Positions 15,599 through 26,300 of a stretch of DNA of 26,915 nucleotides are shown here, one piece after another. The stretch is from contig DLXM01000231.1 of NCBI GenBank assembly GCA_003448835.1, forward strand, positions 14,999-41,913. Reading direction: 5' to 3'. This DNA is from Bacteroidota bacterium (GTDB lineage: Bacteria; Bacteroidota; Rhodothermia; Balneolales; HLUCCA01). The translations under genes were made by a program, and so were the position numbers. The notes beneath the pieces are model-generated. The model searched no databases and was not told the DNA's origin. It was given only the letters and a program-made list of their open reading frames with translations. How positions within the stretch are numbered: the first letter of the stretch is position 1; every line of letters begins with the position of its first letter.

Positions 15599-15623
15599 AA
15601 AAAAATAAAAAGATTATTTTTTT
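15599..15623 (+). terminator. A/T hairpin after the DUF2971 gene
   Basis: AAAAAAATAA at 15599-15608 is an exact reverse complement of TTATTTTTTT at 15614-15623, with a 5-nt loop AAAGA and a T run on the 3' side. It starts 46 bp after the stop codon. It could terminate the upstream transcript, although a stem with no GC pairs is weak. Confidence 0.3.
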
Positions 15624-15690
15624 GATAAAACTAGGACAGATTAACAATGAAACGAATGAATTATATCTTGAAAAATAATTTTATACTGAC

Positions 15691-15881
15691 ATGACTCGAT
15701 TAAAAGATGTGCTAGAAAATAAAGGAATTCTACAAACTTGGCTTTCTAAGAAACTTGGGGCACATTACAACTTAGTAAACAACTATGATCAATACAGTCA
15801 ATAACCTAGACTTGAAGTAGTATTTAGAATTATTATAATTCTAAAAGTGGAATTGAAGAATTAATCAAAGAAAATAAATAA
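15691..15881 (+). pseudogene. Decayed XRE-family regulator preceding hsdM
   Basis: From ATG 15691 the frame reads MTRLKDVLENKGILQTWLSK, then KLGAHYNLVNNYDQYSQ and a TAA. The same frame continues PRLEVVFRIIIILKVE, and a +1 shift then gives GIEELIKENK with a stop at 15879-15881. Joined, this is the complete layout of a ~65-residue Cro/C1-type HTH protein of the kind often encoded immediately before hsdM in Bacteroidota. The usual form has KGISQTWLAEKLGKS, VNxYxxxxxQPRLEVLxxIAxIL, then ELIxENK. Thus one nonsense mutation and one frameshift appear to have destroyed it. Only 5 bp separate its final stop from the hsdM start, so it occupies the first position of the operon. Loss might relieve control of the R-M genes. 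Confidence 0.65.
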
Positions 15882-15886
15882 TATAC

Positions 15887-17980
15887 ATGACAGCAGAGAC
15901 ACACCGCCAAATGGCGGATTTTATTTGGGATATATGCAACCTAATCAGAGGCCCTTACAAACGCAACGAATATAGAAAGGTCATACTTCCATTGACTGTT
16001 CTTAGACGCTTTGATTGCATTCTTGACCCTACCAAGGAAGCTGCACTGGAAAGATATAGTGAATACAAGGGCAAGTCTCAAAGCATCGTGGATGCAAAAG
16101 TGCAGGAAGTAACAGGAGTCAAATTTTACAATCTTTCCAAACTGGATTTTCACAAGCTGCTTGATGATGCTAACCAAATAGCTCCTAACCTTAACAGCTA
16201 CATTAACAACTTCTCTCCTAATATCCGGGAGATCTTTAATCGCTTTGAGTTCGAGGATGAAATCCGAAAAATGGCTGAGAAAAATATTCTCTATCAGGTG
16301 ATAAAGAAATTTTCCACAATTGACCTCTCACCTGCCCGAATCGACAATTTACAGATGGGTTACATCTTCGAAGAATTGATCCGTATCGGAGCGGAACAAT
16401 CCAATGAGGAAGCTGGAGAGCATTTCACTCCTCGTGAGGTAATAAAGCTTATGGTGGATTTGCTATTGTCCCCGGAAGATGATTTAGCTCAAAGTTTCAA
16501 AGTAAAAATGATCTATGACCCTGCCTGTGGTACAGGAGGAATGCTTTCAGAAGCTGAGCAGTACATTAAACAGCTGAACGAAGATGCCCAACCGCACCTT
16601 TTTGGTCAGGATTGGAATGATGAGGCCTGGGCTATTTGTCGTTCCGATATGTTGATTAAAGGACATGACGAGGATAAGATCAAGCTTGGTGACAGTTTTA
16701 GCAGAGATGCGTTCAAAGAAGAAAAGTTTGATTACATGCTGGCTAATCCTCCTTTTGGTGTTTCATGGAAACAGCAGGAGAAATACATCAAAAAGGAAGC
16801 AGAGTCAATGGGATACAATGGCCGATTTGGAGCTGGGCTGCCTAGAGTGAATGACTTTGCTTTACTCTTTTTGCAGCACATGATTTCTAAAATGAGACCT
16901 GCTAATGATGAAGGAAGCCGAATTGCAATTGTATTTAATGGTTCGCCACTATTTACTGGTGATGCCAGTGGAGGGGAATCTGAAATACGCAGATGGATTA
17001 TTGAGAACGATTGGTTGGAGGCTATTGTAGCATTACCGGATCAGCTTTTCTACAATACAGGAATATCTACCTATATATGGGTGGTAACCAATAAAAAAAG
17101 CAAAACTCGCAAAGGCAAAATCCAATTGATAGATGGAAGAAACTTCTGGATTCAGATGAAAAAAAGCCTTGGAAACAAGCGCAAACAAATTGGGGATGGA
17201 GAAGAGAACCGCCCTAACCAGATAGCCCTTATTACAGCCATCTATGACCGCTTCCAACATGATGAGACAGCAACTTTTAATTTCGATGGAAATGAAAAAG
17301 AACTCATTGTAAGTAAAGTGTTTGACAATGAAGATTTTGGCTATCACAAAATCACAGTTGAGCGACCCCTCAGACTCAATTTTCGGGCTACAGCGGAGCG
17401 CATTGCTTTGCTTGATGGCATCACTGCATTCCAAAATCTGGCCAGCAGCACTAAAAAGAATGAGAACATCCGCCTAAAAGAAATAGAAGCCGGGGAGCAA
17501 AGGCAACAGGCCATTAAAGAAATGTTGAAAGACTTTGGTAAGGCATACAATGAAAAGCTATACAAAGACCGTAAAAGCTTCTTGCTCGACCTACGTGAGA
17601 TTGATAAGAGGAAAGAAATAAAGCTTACCGTTTCCGAACTGAAAGCCATCATTGAAGCCCTCGGAGAGAGAGATGAAACAGCAGAAATTTGCCGTGACAA
17701 AAAAGGCCAACCAGAACCCGACCCACAACTGAGAGACACGGAAATAATACCGCTGAAAGAAAGCATTCAGACTTATTTCGAAAGAGAGGTTATTCCACAT
17801 GTACCGGATGCGTGGATAGACCACTCAAAAACCAAAGTAGGTTATGAAATCCCACTCAATAAGCATTTCTACAAATATGAGCCCCCACGTGACTTAGAGT
17901 TGATTGAAGATGAATTGAAGGGACTGGAACACGATATTTTGGGGTTGTTGAAAGAAGTTACTGATTCAAATACCGTGTAA
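15887..17980 (+). CDS. hsdM: Type I restriction-modification methyltransferase subunit HsdM
   Basis: This 697-residue subunit transfers a methyl group from S-adenosylmethionine to adenine in the recognition site chosen by HsdS. An N-terminal helical HsdM_N domain (about 1-130, with YRKVILPLTVLRRFD) is followed by the gamma-class amino-methyltransferase core. The AdoMet motif I is YDPACGTGGM (210-219) and the catalytic motif IV is NPPF (287-290). HFTPREVIKLMVDLLL, which precedes motif I, is typical of HsdM. The C-terminus, with YEIPLNKHFYKYEPP, is longer than in the classical ~520-residue HsdM but occurs in a known long subgroup. The gene ends 1 bp before hsdS. All motifs are intact. Confidence 0.95.
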   Translation: MTAETHRQMADFIWDICNLIRGPYKRNEYRKVILPLTVLRRFDCILDPTKEAALERYSEYKGKSQSIVDAKVQEVTGVKFYNLSKLDFHKLLDDANQIAPNLNSYINNFSPNIREIFNRFEFEDEIRKMAEKNILYQVIKKFSTIDLSPARIDNLQMGYIFEELIRIGAEQSNEEAGEHFTPREVIKLMVDLLLSPEDDLAQSFKVKMIYDPACGTGGMLSEAEQYIKQLNEDAQPHLFGQDWNDEAWAICRSDMLIKGHDEDKIKLGDSFSRDAFKEEKFDYMLANPPFGVSWKQQEKYIKKEAESMGYNGRFGAGLPRVNDFALLFLQHMISKMRPANDEGSRIAIVFNGSPLFTGDASGGESEIRRWIIENDWLEAIVALPDQLFYNTGISTYIWVVTNKKSKTRKGKIQLIDGRNFWIQMKKSLGNKRKQIGDGEENRPNQIALITAIYDRFQHDETATFNFDGNEKELIVSKVFDNEDFGYHKITVERPLRLNFRATAERIALLDGITAFQNLASSTKKNENIRLKEIEAGEQRQQAIKEMLKDFGKAYNEKLYKDRKSFLLDLREIDKRKEIKLTVSELKAIIEALGERDETAEICRDKKGQPEPDPQLRDTEIIPLKESIQTYFEREVIPHVPDAWIDHSKTKVGYEIPLNKHFYKYEPPRDLELIEDELKGLEHDILGLLKEVTDSNTV

Positions 17981-17981
17981 T

Positions 17982-19274
17982 ATGAAATATATAAAATATA
18001 ACTCATATAAGGATAGTGAAATCAGCTGGATAGGAGAAATTCCAACGACATGGGAATGTTGGAAAGTATCCCATGGTTTCTCTCTTATAGGAAGCGGAAC
18101 AACCCCAGACACTGAGGATAGTGAATATTATGATGGAGATATCCCTTGGGTTACTACATCAGAACTTCGAGAAAACATAGTTTTTAATACAAAAAAGAAA
18201 GTAACTCAAAAAGCTGTCTTAGAACTCTCAGCTTTAAAAAAATATAAACCAAACACATTGCTAATTGCAATGTATGGTGCCACGATAGGTAGACTTGGAA
18301 TTTTAGGAACGGAAGCTACAGTCAACCAAGCTTGCTGTGCATTTGATAAACCGAAAGCCTTTGATTCAAAGTTTGTTTTTTATTGGTTTTACATTGCTAA
18401 ACCCATTTTAATATCACTTTCATCAGGAGGTGGTCAACCAAATTTAAATCAAGATACCCTTAAAAGGATCAAGATACCAGTTCCTTCCATTTCAGAACAA
18501 CAGTCCATTGTAGACTTTCTTGATAAAGAAGTCTCCCGGATCGATACCCTTATAGCAAAGAAGCAACAGTTTATTGAACGCTTAAAGGAAAAAAGACTTG
18601 CGGTAATCTCTAATGCAGTTTCAAAGGGTATCAATCCCAATGCAGAACTAAAGTCTAGCGGTGTTGAATGGCTTGGGGATATTCCTAAAATATGGGATGT
18701 AAAGAAATTAAAATATTTGGTTAACCAGATAAATCAGAAAGTTGAGCATGATGAGGATTTGCCTTTACCATACATAGGTCTTGAGAACATAGTGCCCTGG
18801 AAGGGTGAGTTAGTAACTCAGGAAATAAGTTATGTCCCAGAAGGAGTATCAAATACCTTTTATGAAGGATGTGTTCTATTTGGTAAGCTAAGACCCTATT
18901 TAGCTAAGGCATGCATTACAACCAAAAAAGGTTTGTGTTCATCAGAGATACTTGTATTGGAGCCTTTAAAGGAAATAGTTCCAGAATTTTTATTGAATTG
19001 CTTACTATCTGATGGATTCATAAAAGATGTTGACTCCTCAACATTTGGTTCCAAAATGCCACGAGCGAGTTGGGATTACATTGGCAATATAAAGATGCCT
19101 GTGCTGAGTAAAAGTGAGCAAATCAAGATTGTGGATCAAATAAACCAAGAAACATCAAAAATTGATATTCTTACTAGCAAAGCTGAAGCAGCGATTAATA
19201 AACTTCAAGAGTACAAAACGGCTCTAATTTCTGCCGCAGTAACAGGGAAAATCATTGTAACGGATCAGGTATGA
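17982..19274 (+). CDS. hsdS: Type I restriction-modification specificity subunit HsdS
   Basis: This 430-residue protein has the two-fold HsdS layout. Target recognition domain 1 begins with ISWIGEIPTTWE near residue 15, and domain 2 with VEWLGDIPKIWD near 228. Each is followed by a conserved helical spacer: EQQSIVDFLDKEVSRIDTLI near 170-190 and EQIKIVDQINQETSKIDILT near 386-405. It ends in KTALISAAVTGKI, a signature of the family. HsdS determines the bipartite DNA target and bridges two HsdM and, for cleavage, two HsdR subunits. The target sequence cannot be predicted here. It overlaps the FRG gene by 4 nt. Only one hsdS copy and no inverted repeats or recombinase are visible, so target switching by inversion is not indicated. 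Confidence 0.93.
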   Translation: MKYIKYNSYKDSEISWIGEIPTTWECWKVSHGFSLIGSGTTPDTEDSEYYDGDIPWVTTSELRENIVFNTKKKVTQKAVLELSALKKYKPNTLLIAMYGATIGRLGILGTEATVNQACCAFDKPKAFDSKFVFYWFYIAKPILISLSSGGGQPNLNQDTLKRIKIPVPSISEQQSIVDFLDKEVSRIDTLIAKKQQFIERLKEKRLAVISNAVSKGINPNAELKSSGVEWLGDIPKIWDVKKLKYLVNQINQKVEHDEDLPLPYIGLENIVPWKGELVTQEISYVPEGVSNTFYEGCVLFGKLRPYLAKACITTKKGLCSSEILVLEPLKEIVPEFLLNCLLSDGFIKDVDSSTFGSKMPRASWDYIGNIKMPVLSKSEQIKIVDQINQETSKIDILTSKAEAAINKLQEYKTALISAAVTGKIIVTDQV

Positions 19275-20152
19275 ATACGATTTATATAGACTCATTCGAA
19301 AAGTTTCTAAAAGAGATAGAAGAAATCTCAGTGCCTAAGCCCTATTTCAGGGGACAGACAAAAAGGGTTTCTGATGGTTATGCCCTCATACCTTCTTTAG
19401 GAAGACCAGAGTATAAAATACCAGAAAATCTTTCCGACCTCTTTGATTTTGAATGCCGGGTATTAGATACCTTTGCCAATCATGTATTAGGTCACGTAAA
19501 TCACATCCCTCGTAACGATTGGGAAATGCTGGCACTTGCCCAACATCATGGCCTACCCACCCGATTTATGGATTGGACTACTAATCCATTGGTAGCTTTA
19601 TATTTTGCGTGTCGAAATGCGAAAAATGGTTTTGATAGTTCTGTGTATGTCTTAACTAAACCCATAAAGAAATACAGTGACTTTCTCAGGTACGAAGAAA
19701 ACAAGCATAGAGAGATTCAACCCGTGGGTGATTTAACTACCGAAAAAGTACAGAGCGAAGAGGAAGACCCATTCTCTGATTTTTTGGAAGAGGAAGAAAC
19801 TACCTCACTGGTAGAAGAACCTACACCAATGGAAATACCATCCTATAAGTCTATCCTGAGTAAAGAAGAAGTAGAGTCACCTTTTGATATCAATGAAAAT
19901 ATAATCTATGATCCTGCCCATGTATCGCCCAGAATTAGGGCTCAGGATGGAGTTCTACTGGCATGTCATCAGCCGCTAAAACCAATTGATGAAAACGACT
20001 ACATCGAGTATGTAATCAAGCACGACAAGAACAACCAAAAGAAAATTTGTAAGCAGTTGGAACAATACGGGGTGTTCGATAAGCAATTATTTCCCGATTT
20101 GGATGGGATGGCAAAATGGCTGAAATACAAAGAATTTGAAGACGGATTTTAA
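19271..20152 (+). CDS. FRG-domain protein embedded in the type I R-M operon
   Basis: The 293-residue protein has the FRG domain, named from its Phe-Arg-Gly motif: PYFRGQ at 24-29, then LAQHHGLPTRFMDW (89-102) and NPLVALYFACR. The C-terminus has the usual LFPDLDGMAKWL near 273-284. The domain's function is unknown; it is frequent in phage- and defence-linked genes. Between about residues 145 and 205 there is an acidic low-complexity insert (for example SEEEDPFSDFLEEEE) that separates the two conserved halves. The ATGA overlap with hsdS means it is translated together with the specificity subunit, and hsdR follows after 92 bp. The position resembles that of prrC, the latent anticodon nuclease held by a type I complex. 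A guarded effector role is therefore possible but is inference. Confidence 0.85.
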   Translation: MNTIYIDSFEKFLKEIEEISVPKPYFRGQTKRVSDGYALIPSLGRPEYKIPENLSDLFDFECRVLDTFANHVLGHVNHIPRNDWEMLALAQHHGLPTRFMDWTTNPLVALYFACRNAKNGFDSSVYVLTKPIKKYSDFLRYEENKHREIQPVGDLTTEKVQSEEEDPFSDFLEEEETTSLVEEPTPMEIPSYKSILSKEEVESPFDINENIIYDPAHVSPRIRAQDGVLLACHQPLKPIDENDYIEYVIKHDKNNQKKICKQLEQYGVFDKQLFPDLDGMAKWLKYKEFEDGF

Positions 20153-20244
20153 AGTGTATGAAATGAGCACAAGAACTAATATATCGCTAGGATTGAATGT
20201 AGTTCTGCGAATTCCATGTGACATTAAAAAGTAAATACAAACAC

Positions 20245-23200
20245 ATGAAAGCAACAACCGAACTGGCCTTTGAAGCATATATTGAGGAAGTCCTCTTAAA
20301 TAAAAGCGGGTGGACGCTTGGCACCAATAAAGAGTGGGATAAGAAAAATGGTCTCTTTCCCGAACGTATCATTTCTTTCATCCAATCAAGCCAGCCTAGT
20401 TTGTACGCCCAAATGCAAAAACTACATGGTGAAGAATTAGATACCAAAATACTGGACACCTTGATAAAAGAACGCAATTTAAAAGGAACCATCCACATCC
20501 TTCGCCATGGTTTTAGGTTTTTTGGCAAGACCTTCCAAATGGCCTACTTCAAACCTGCACATTTATTAAATCCTGAAATACTGGAACGCTATCAAAAGAA
20601 CCAGTTAACTGTTACCAGACAAGTTCCTTGCCATACATCCTATCATCATACAATGGATTTGGTATTTTCCATTAATGGCCTTCCCGTTGCTACTTGTGAA
20701 TTGAAAACCCCCGCCACTGGACAGAATTGGAAAAATGCTATTGCCCAATACAGAAAGGATAGAGATTGGCGTATGCCGTTATTCCGTTTCAAATCGGGTG
20801 CGGTAGTACACTTCGCTGCTGACCCGGATGAAATTCACATGACAACCCACCTTCGAGGATATAAGACGTTCTTCTTGCCATTCAACAGGGGTAGCCATCC
20901 TGGAGAAGTTCAATGTGGAGCGGGAAACCCTTTACATCCTTCAGGCCACAGAACGGGCTATTTTTGGGAAGATGTATTACAACGAGTTAGTTTTCTTGAA
21001 ATCGTTGGAAGCTTCATGTTTATTGAAACCAAGGAAGAAGCCACAACGGACGAACAGGGAATCAAGCGGAAATACACCAAAGAAACCATCATTTTTCCAC
21101 GGTTTCACCAATTGGATGCTGTACGGAAGCTGATACGCACAGCACAAACAGAGAAAACAGGAGAAAATTACCTTATCCAGCATTCGGCAGGAAGCGGAAA
21201 AACCAATAGCATCTCTTGGCTATCTCACCGTCTGGCAAGCCTACATACTACCGAAGATGAAAAGGTCTTTGATTGTGTGGTGGTCATTACAGACCGCAAA
21301 GTACTAGATAGGCAACTACAAGATGCTATTTATCAGATTGAGCATGCTCAGGGAGTTGTCAAAGCGATTGATCAGGATTCCAAGCAGCTCGCAGAAGCAT
21401 TGGTCGATGGGACAAAAATTGTCATTACCACCCTTCAAAAATTCCCATTTGTATTAAAGGGATTGCTAAAAGTGGCGGGTGCTGACAATACGGACAAACC
21501 CACTGAAGAACAAATAGCGACTTCCAAGGAGTGGCAAGAATCAATTGCAAATAGGAATTACGCCATCATTGTAGATGAAGCACATTCCAGCCAAACAGGT
21601 GAAACAGCCCGAGAATTAAAAGAAATATTAGGTGCAGGTTCAGGCGGTGAATCCGAAGAAGGTGAAACAGATTGGGAAGACCGATTGAATCAGGTAATGG
21701 AGTCAAGAGGCAAACAGAAGAATATTAGCTTCTTTGCATTTACTGCCACCCCAAAAGGGAAAACACTTCAATTATTTGGACGAGACAATGAAGCTTTTCA
21801 TGTGTACTCCATGAGGCAGGCCATCCAAGAAGGCTTTATTCTAAATGTACTAGAGAATTATACCACTTACAGCACCTTCTACAAATTGGTAAAGGCAATT
21901 GAAGATGATCCTGAACTACCTCAGAAGAAAGCAGCCAAGGCTTTAGGCAAGTTTATGAGTCTACATCCAGTGAATGTAGAACAGCGCACTGAGATAATGA
22001 TTGAGCATTTCCGCAATTCAGTCAGGCACAGAATAAATGGGAAAGCCAAAGCGATGTTGGTAACCAGCTCTCGGTTACACGCTGTAAAATATATGCTTGC
22101 CTTTCAGAGATACATTGAAAAGAAAGGATATGAAGATGTAAGACCAATGGTAGCTTTTAGTGGTAAAGTCCAAGATCCTGATACAGGATTAGAGTACTCT
22201 GAGCCTCAGATGAATATTGATGTTGTCACAGGAAAGCCAATAAGTGAAAACCAACTTCCTGAGAAGTTTGACACCGAAGATTATCAAATACTACTGGTTG
22301 CTAATAAATACCAAACGGGCTTTGATCAGCCCTTGCTTCACACAATGTATGTCGACAAAAGATTGGATGGTGTTCAGGCAGTTCAAACCTTATCCAGGCT
22401 AAACCGAATCAGCCCGGGAAAGGAAACGCCATTTGTTCTCGATTTTGTGAATAGTGCCGAAGATATTTATAAAGCATTTAAGCCCTACTACGATCAAACT
22501 TCCCTGCAAGAAACCACTGATCCACAACTTCTGGAAACCCTGAAGCATGAGCTTAATGCAATGCAAGTATATTACTGGTCAGAAGTAGAAGCATTCGCTT
22601 TGGTGTTTTACAAGGCTGTAGATGCCCAGAATCCCTCAGATCATGCGAGGATGCAAAAACACATTCAACCTTCCGTTGATCGATATAAAAAGCTTGAAGA
22701 AGAAGAGGCGAAAACGTTTAGAGATAAATTATCATCTTTTGTCAAGTGCTATTCCTTCTTGAGTCAGATACTTCCCTATTCAGATGCTGAACTTGAAATG
22801 CTTTACAGTTTTAGTAGGTTTCTGCTACCTCATCTACCCAGAGAAAGAGACTATGAAATCATTAAACCAGAAGATGACGTAAGCCTTCATTATTATAGAA
22901 TTGAACGTGTAACAAGCGGCTCTATTCTAATGGAAGAAGGTGAACCTTACGGAGTTAAAGGGATAACGGAAGCAGGAACTGGTAAAGCTAAAGAACCTAA
23001 AAAGCCTCTTTCTGAAATAATTGAGGTACTTAATAACAAATTCGGAACTGAGTTTTCAGAAGAGGATCGTCTCTTCTTTGAGCAAATCAGGGAGAAGGCA
23101 TCCAAGGATAAAAAGATAATCCAAACAGCAGAAGCTAATCCGCTTGATAAATTTCAATTGGGGATAAAGAAGTTGATTGAAAATCTTATGATTCAACGTA

Positions 23201-23325
23201 TGTCTGAGAATGACGACATAGTCTCTCGATACATGGAAGATATGGAGTTTCAAAATGCAGCCTATGGTGTATTGGCAAAGGAAATATATGAGAAAATTAT
23301 GCAGAAGCCTCAAGACAATCATTGA
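20245..23325 (+). CDS. hsdR: Type I restriction endonuclease subunit HsdR
   Basis: This 1026-residue subunit is the ATP-driven translocase and nuclease of the R-M complex. The N-terminal PD-(D/E)xK nuclease has Asp138 (MDLVFSINGLPV) and Glu152-x-Lys154 (CELKTPATGQ), followed by the QYRKDRD motif near 168-174. The helicase motor has Walker A HSAGSGKTNS (313-322), DEAH at 444-447 in IIVDEAHSSQTG, FTATPKGK, and motif VI-like TLSRLNRI. A C-terminal helical region of about 300 residues should bind HsdM/HsdS. I choose ATG 20245 (MKATTELAFEAYIEE); an in-frame GTG at 20218 would add nine residues with no family resemblance. All motifs are intact. Confidence 0.94.
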   Translation: MKATTELAFEAYIEEVLLNKSGWTLGTNKEWDKKNGLFPERIISFIQSSQPSLYAQMQKLHGEELDTKILDTLIKERNLKGTIHILRHGFRFFGKTFQMAYFKPAHLLNPEILERYQKNQLTVTRQVPCHTSYHHTMDLVFSINGLPVATCELKTPATGQNWKNAIAQYRKDRDWRMPLFRFKSGAVVHFAADPDEIHMTTHLRGYKTFFLPFNRGSHPGEVQCGAGNPLHPSGHRTGYFWEDVLQRVSFLEIVGSFMFIETKEEATTDEQGIKRKYTKETIIFPRFHQLDAVRKLIRTAQTEKTGENYLIQHSAGSGKTNSISWLSHRLASLHTTEDEKVFDCVVVITDRKVLDRQLQDAIYQIEHAQGVVKAIDQDSKQLAEALVDGTKIVITTLQKFPFVLKGLLKVAGADNTDKPTEEQIATSKEWQESIANRNYAIIVDEAHSSQTGETARELKEILGAGSGGESEEGETDWEDRLNQVMESRGKQKNISFFAFTATPKGKTLQLFGRDNEAFHVYSMRQAIQEGFILNVLENYTTYSTFYKLVKAIEDDPELPQKKAAKALGKFMSLHPVNVEQRTEIMIEHFRNSVRHRINGKAKAMLVTSSRLHAVKYMLAFQRYIEKKGYEDVRPMVAFSGKVQDPDTGLEYSEPQMNIDVVTGKPISENQLPEKFDTEDYQILLVANKYQTGFDQPLLHTMYVDKRLDGVQAVQTLSRLNRISPGKETPFVLDFVNSAEDIYKAFKPYYDQTSLQETTDPQLLETLKHELNAMQVYYWSEVEAFALVFYKAVDAQNPSDHARMQKHIQPSVDRYKKLEEEEAKTFRDKLSSFVKCYSFLSQILPYSDAELEMLYSFSRFLLPHLPRERDYEIIKPEDDVSLHYYRIERVTSGSILMEEGEPYGVKGITEAGTGKAKEPKKPLSEIIEVLNNKFGTEFSEEDRLFFEQIREKASKDKKIIQTAEANPLDKFQLGIKKLIENLMIQRMSENDDIVSRYMEDMEFQNAAYGVLAKEIYEKIMQKPQDNH

Positions 23326-23340
23326 TAGACCTTGACTAGA

Positions 23341-26300
23341 ATGGAAGAAAAAAAAATACTGAATGAAGCAGATTTAGCAAGGGAGAGGCAGCGCAGTGAA
23401 AGTGAAGCAAGATCCATTATACATGATCTTGATCGTTTGTACACGTTTCCTGAAGAACGGAAAAGCCGCTGGGTTTGGGAGTTACTTCAAAATGCAAAGG
23501 ACGTAGCTGACAAAGATGGAGTAGACATCATCTTCAAGCTCACAGATGATCATTTGATATTCAGCCACAATGGACTTCCATTCCGAATAGAACACCTGAT
23601 AGCCATTTTATACAAAACATCCACAAAATCACTAAATGGTGAAGGTGGAACTACTGGAAAATACGGAACTGGATTTGTTACCACTCATATTCTAAATAAA
23701 AAATTGAAGATTGCTGGCGTACATGAAAACACTTTAGGGAAAAGACGATTTGAACTGGAAATTGACCGTACTGCAGCAGGTCTTGATGAAAGCATTGCTT
23801 TGAATGCCATGCAAGATTCATTGAGTACTTCGTTTGGTGAGATTGATGAAATAAGTAAAACACCACCAGAAGAAATAAATACAACTACTCATTCATTCAC
23901 GTACAGCCTTACCCCTTCCTCGCGAATCTATGCAGAAAAAGGCTTACAGGAATTAGAACGAAATATTGCCTTTACTTTGCTCATTAACCAAGGGCCAGAG
24001 AAAAGCATTAACAGCGTTACTATTGAAACCCCTTCCAAAAGCACTAAATATCTAGCATCGTCTAAAAACACCTCGATTGAGGATATTCAATATATCTCGT
24101 CAAATGAAGATGCAGGAATCCTCTACCATACCTCCGGTAAGCTAACTTTTGGAGTTCCTGTTTTAGAAAAAGGTATAACCTATAGATTGCTACCTATTGA
24201 GAACCAAGCTATCCTTTATAAAGAGTTTCCACTTATAGGCACAGAAAATTTCAATCTACCAGTATTTATTCAGCACAGAGATTTTCACCCAACCGAATTG
24301 CGAGATGGCATAAGGACAAAGAAGGAAACTGAAAATACAGAAGACCCAACTGCAGATAAAAATAGGAAGGCTTTAAAAGAGTTTATCGCAGCTTATATCC
24401 CATTCATTCAGAAACTCATTACTGCGAAGGTGGAGGATACCTACCACTTGGCAAAAAGTGGCCTTCCAGCTTTTGTTGAAAATTATTCCAATGTCTCGTG
24501 GTATGAGGAGAATATTCAAAAACCCATTCGTGAGTTTATTCTTGATCAAGATTTAGTAAAAACATGTTCCGGAGCATTTATTAAAATAGAACAAGCCAAG
24601 TTTCCATCAATAGAGCTTATTGAAGATGCTGAGTTCTATTCTCTCCTTTCCAGATTACTACCCTCACAAGTTCCTGACAGCCAAAGCATACTGATTTGGG
24701 GTGAAATCATTTCACAAGAAACGGAATCTTGGAAAAATGATAGTACAATCGACACCGAAGATTTAGTAAAACTGGTTCCCGAACATGTTGACGTAGAAGA
24801 AGAGAAATCCATTCAATGGCTGAAGGATTTATACCTGTACCTTGAATATAAACAGTTGATTGCCCTGGGTGAAGCGAATCCAATTTACTTAAACGAAGCA
24901 AATACTTTCTGCCTCCGAGATCAGGTAGCGATTCACCCTACGATTGATGATGAATTTAAGATCGTTTCAAAGGGTTTAGGTAGAGATCTGGATGATGAAT
25001 TCCTCAACCGGAAATTGGGAAACGTTTCCTCTATTAAACAATTCGAATTAACAGAGTTCTACAATCACCTAAATAAGGAGCTTATTAGTGAATTGAAACC
25101 TGAATCAGCATCAGAAGAACAAGTAGAGTCAGTATTCAGAGTATGTTGCTTATTCAGAAGTGACAGAGCTGCAAAACGTGATCAGTGGTATTTAATCATC
25201 CACCAGCTTCTACCTCATCTTGCGCCAGAAAAGAGAATGGTAACAGTAGATTACGATAATTATTGGCGTTCAGCCGAATTGTGGAGCATCAAGTATATAT
25301 GTCATTTACTTGAAAAAACTCAGAAGCCATCTGTATTTGCTAATACTTATTTTGAAGGACATGAGGAATCTTGTTTTGAATGGCAAAACTCCTTCTTATC
25401 CTATATCTTTTCACTTAAAGACGATTACAGCGAAGTAATACTCAAACGTAATATCATCCCAACACAATCAGATGAATTTAGACCTTATGATGAATATGTA
25501 TTTGCCGAGAGCAACCACGAATATTTCGATGATGTCATAAAAGACATTTACCGTGACTTCACGGATAAAAGTGAGCCAAGACGATTTCTAGTTGATACAC
25601 GAATAAGCTTTGATGGTCTAAGAACCAGAGAAGTGGATGTACTCACAAAAGAAGTTGACAAACTTTTCAACGACCCGCATATAGAAAGCAAGGTCAAAAA
25701 AGGAGGCCTACTTAATGAAATGTTCCTCAAACTCAATAATTGGTATGAGCAAGTCTTTGATGCTGGCAATTACCTACCAACGTTTTCGACAAAGCGTGCT
25801 ACACTATATGTGTTAGCACTTGGCGAAGGATTTAGCAAACAGATCATGGAAATTCAGAACTCCGGTAAATCTATCGAGGATATTACCGAATTGGCCAAGA
25901 TCAAACTTAGCCCCGAAGAAATGAAAATGTTTGAATCAGCAGCCGCTGAATTGGGTACTGAAGCTCTTTTAGCAAAAGCAAAAGAAATGCTTGGTGCTAA
26001 ACATCAAATTGAGCGGTGGAAGACAATCGGTAAAGCAGCAGAAACCGCATTTGAAGATGCTATATCTGGGTTAGATGCAAACTTCAGAATAGACAATCCA
26101 GATCGTGGAAAGGACTTTGAATTGATTTTAGAGGCAAAAGGCTATTCCATTGAAATCAAAAGCGTTGCTAAGGGAAAAGAAGATGTTCGCATGTCTGCCC
26201 TACAAGGAAGAACAGCTTCTAAAAATCCAGCCAATTATGCCTTATGTGTAATGACAAGACCTGAAGATGACCAAATAGTCGATAAGGAATATTTCATAAA

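Noticed and set aside
17982..19274. Phase-variable hsdS by inversion
   Set aside because: There is a single hsdS gene, with no silent partial copy, no inverted repeats and no recombinase in the window.
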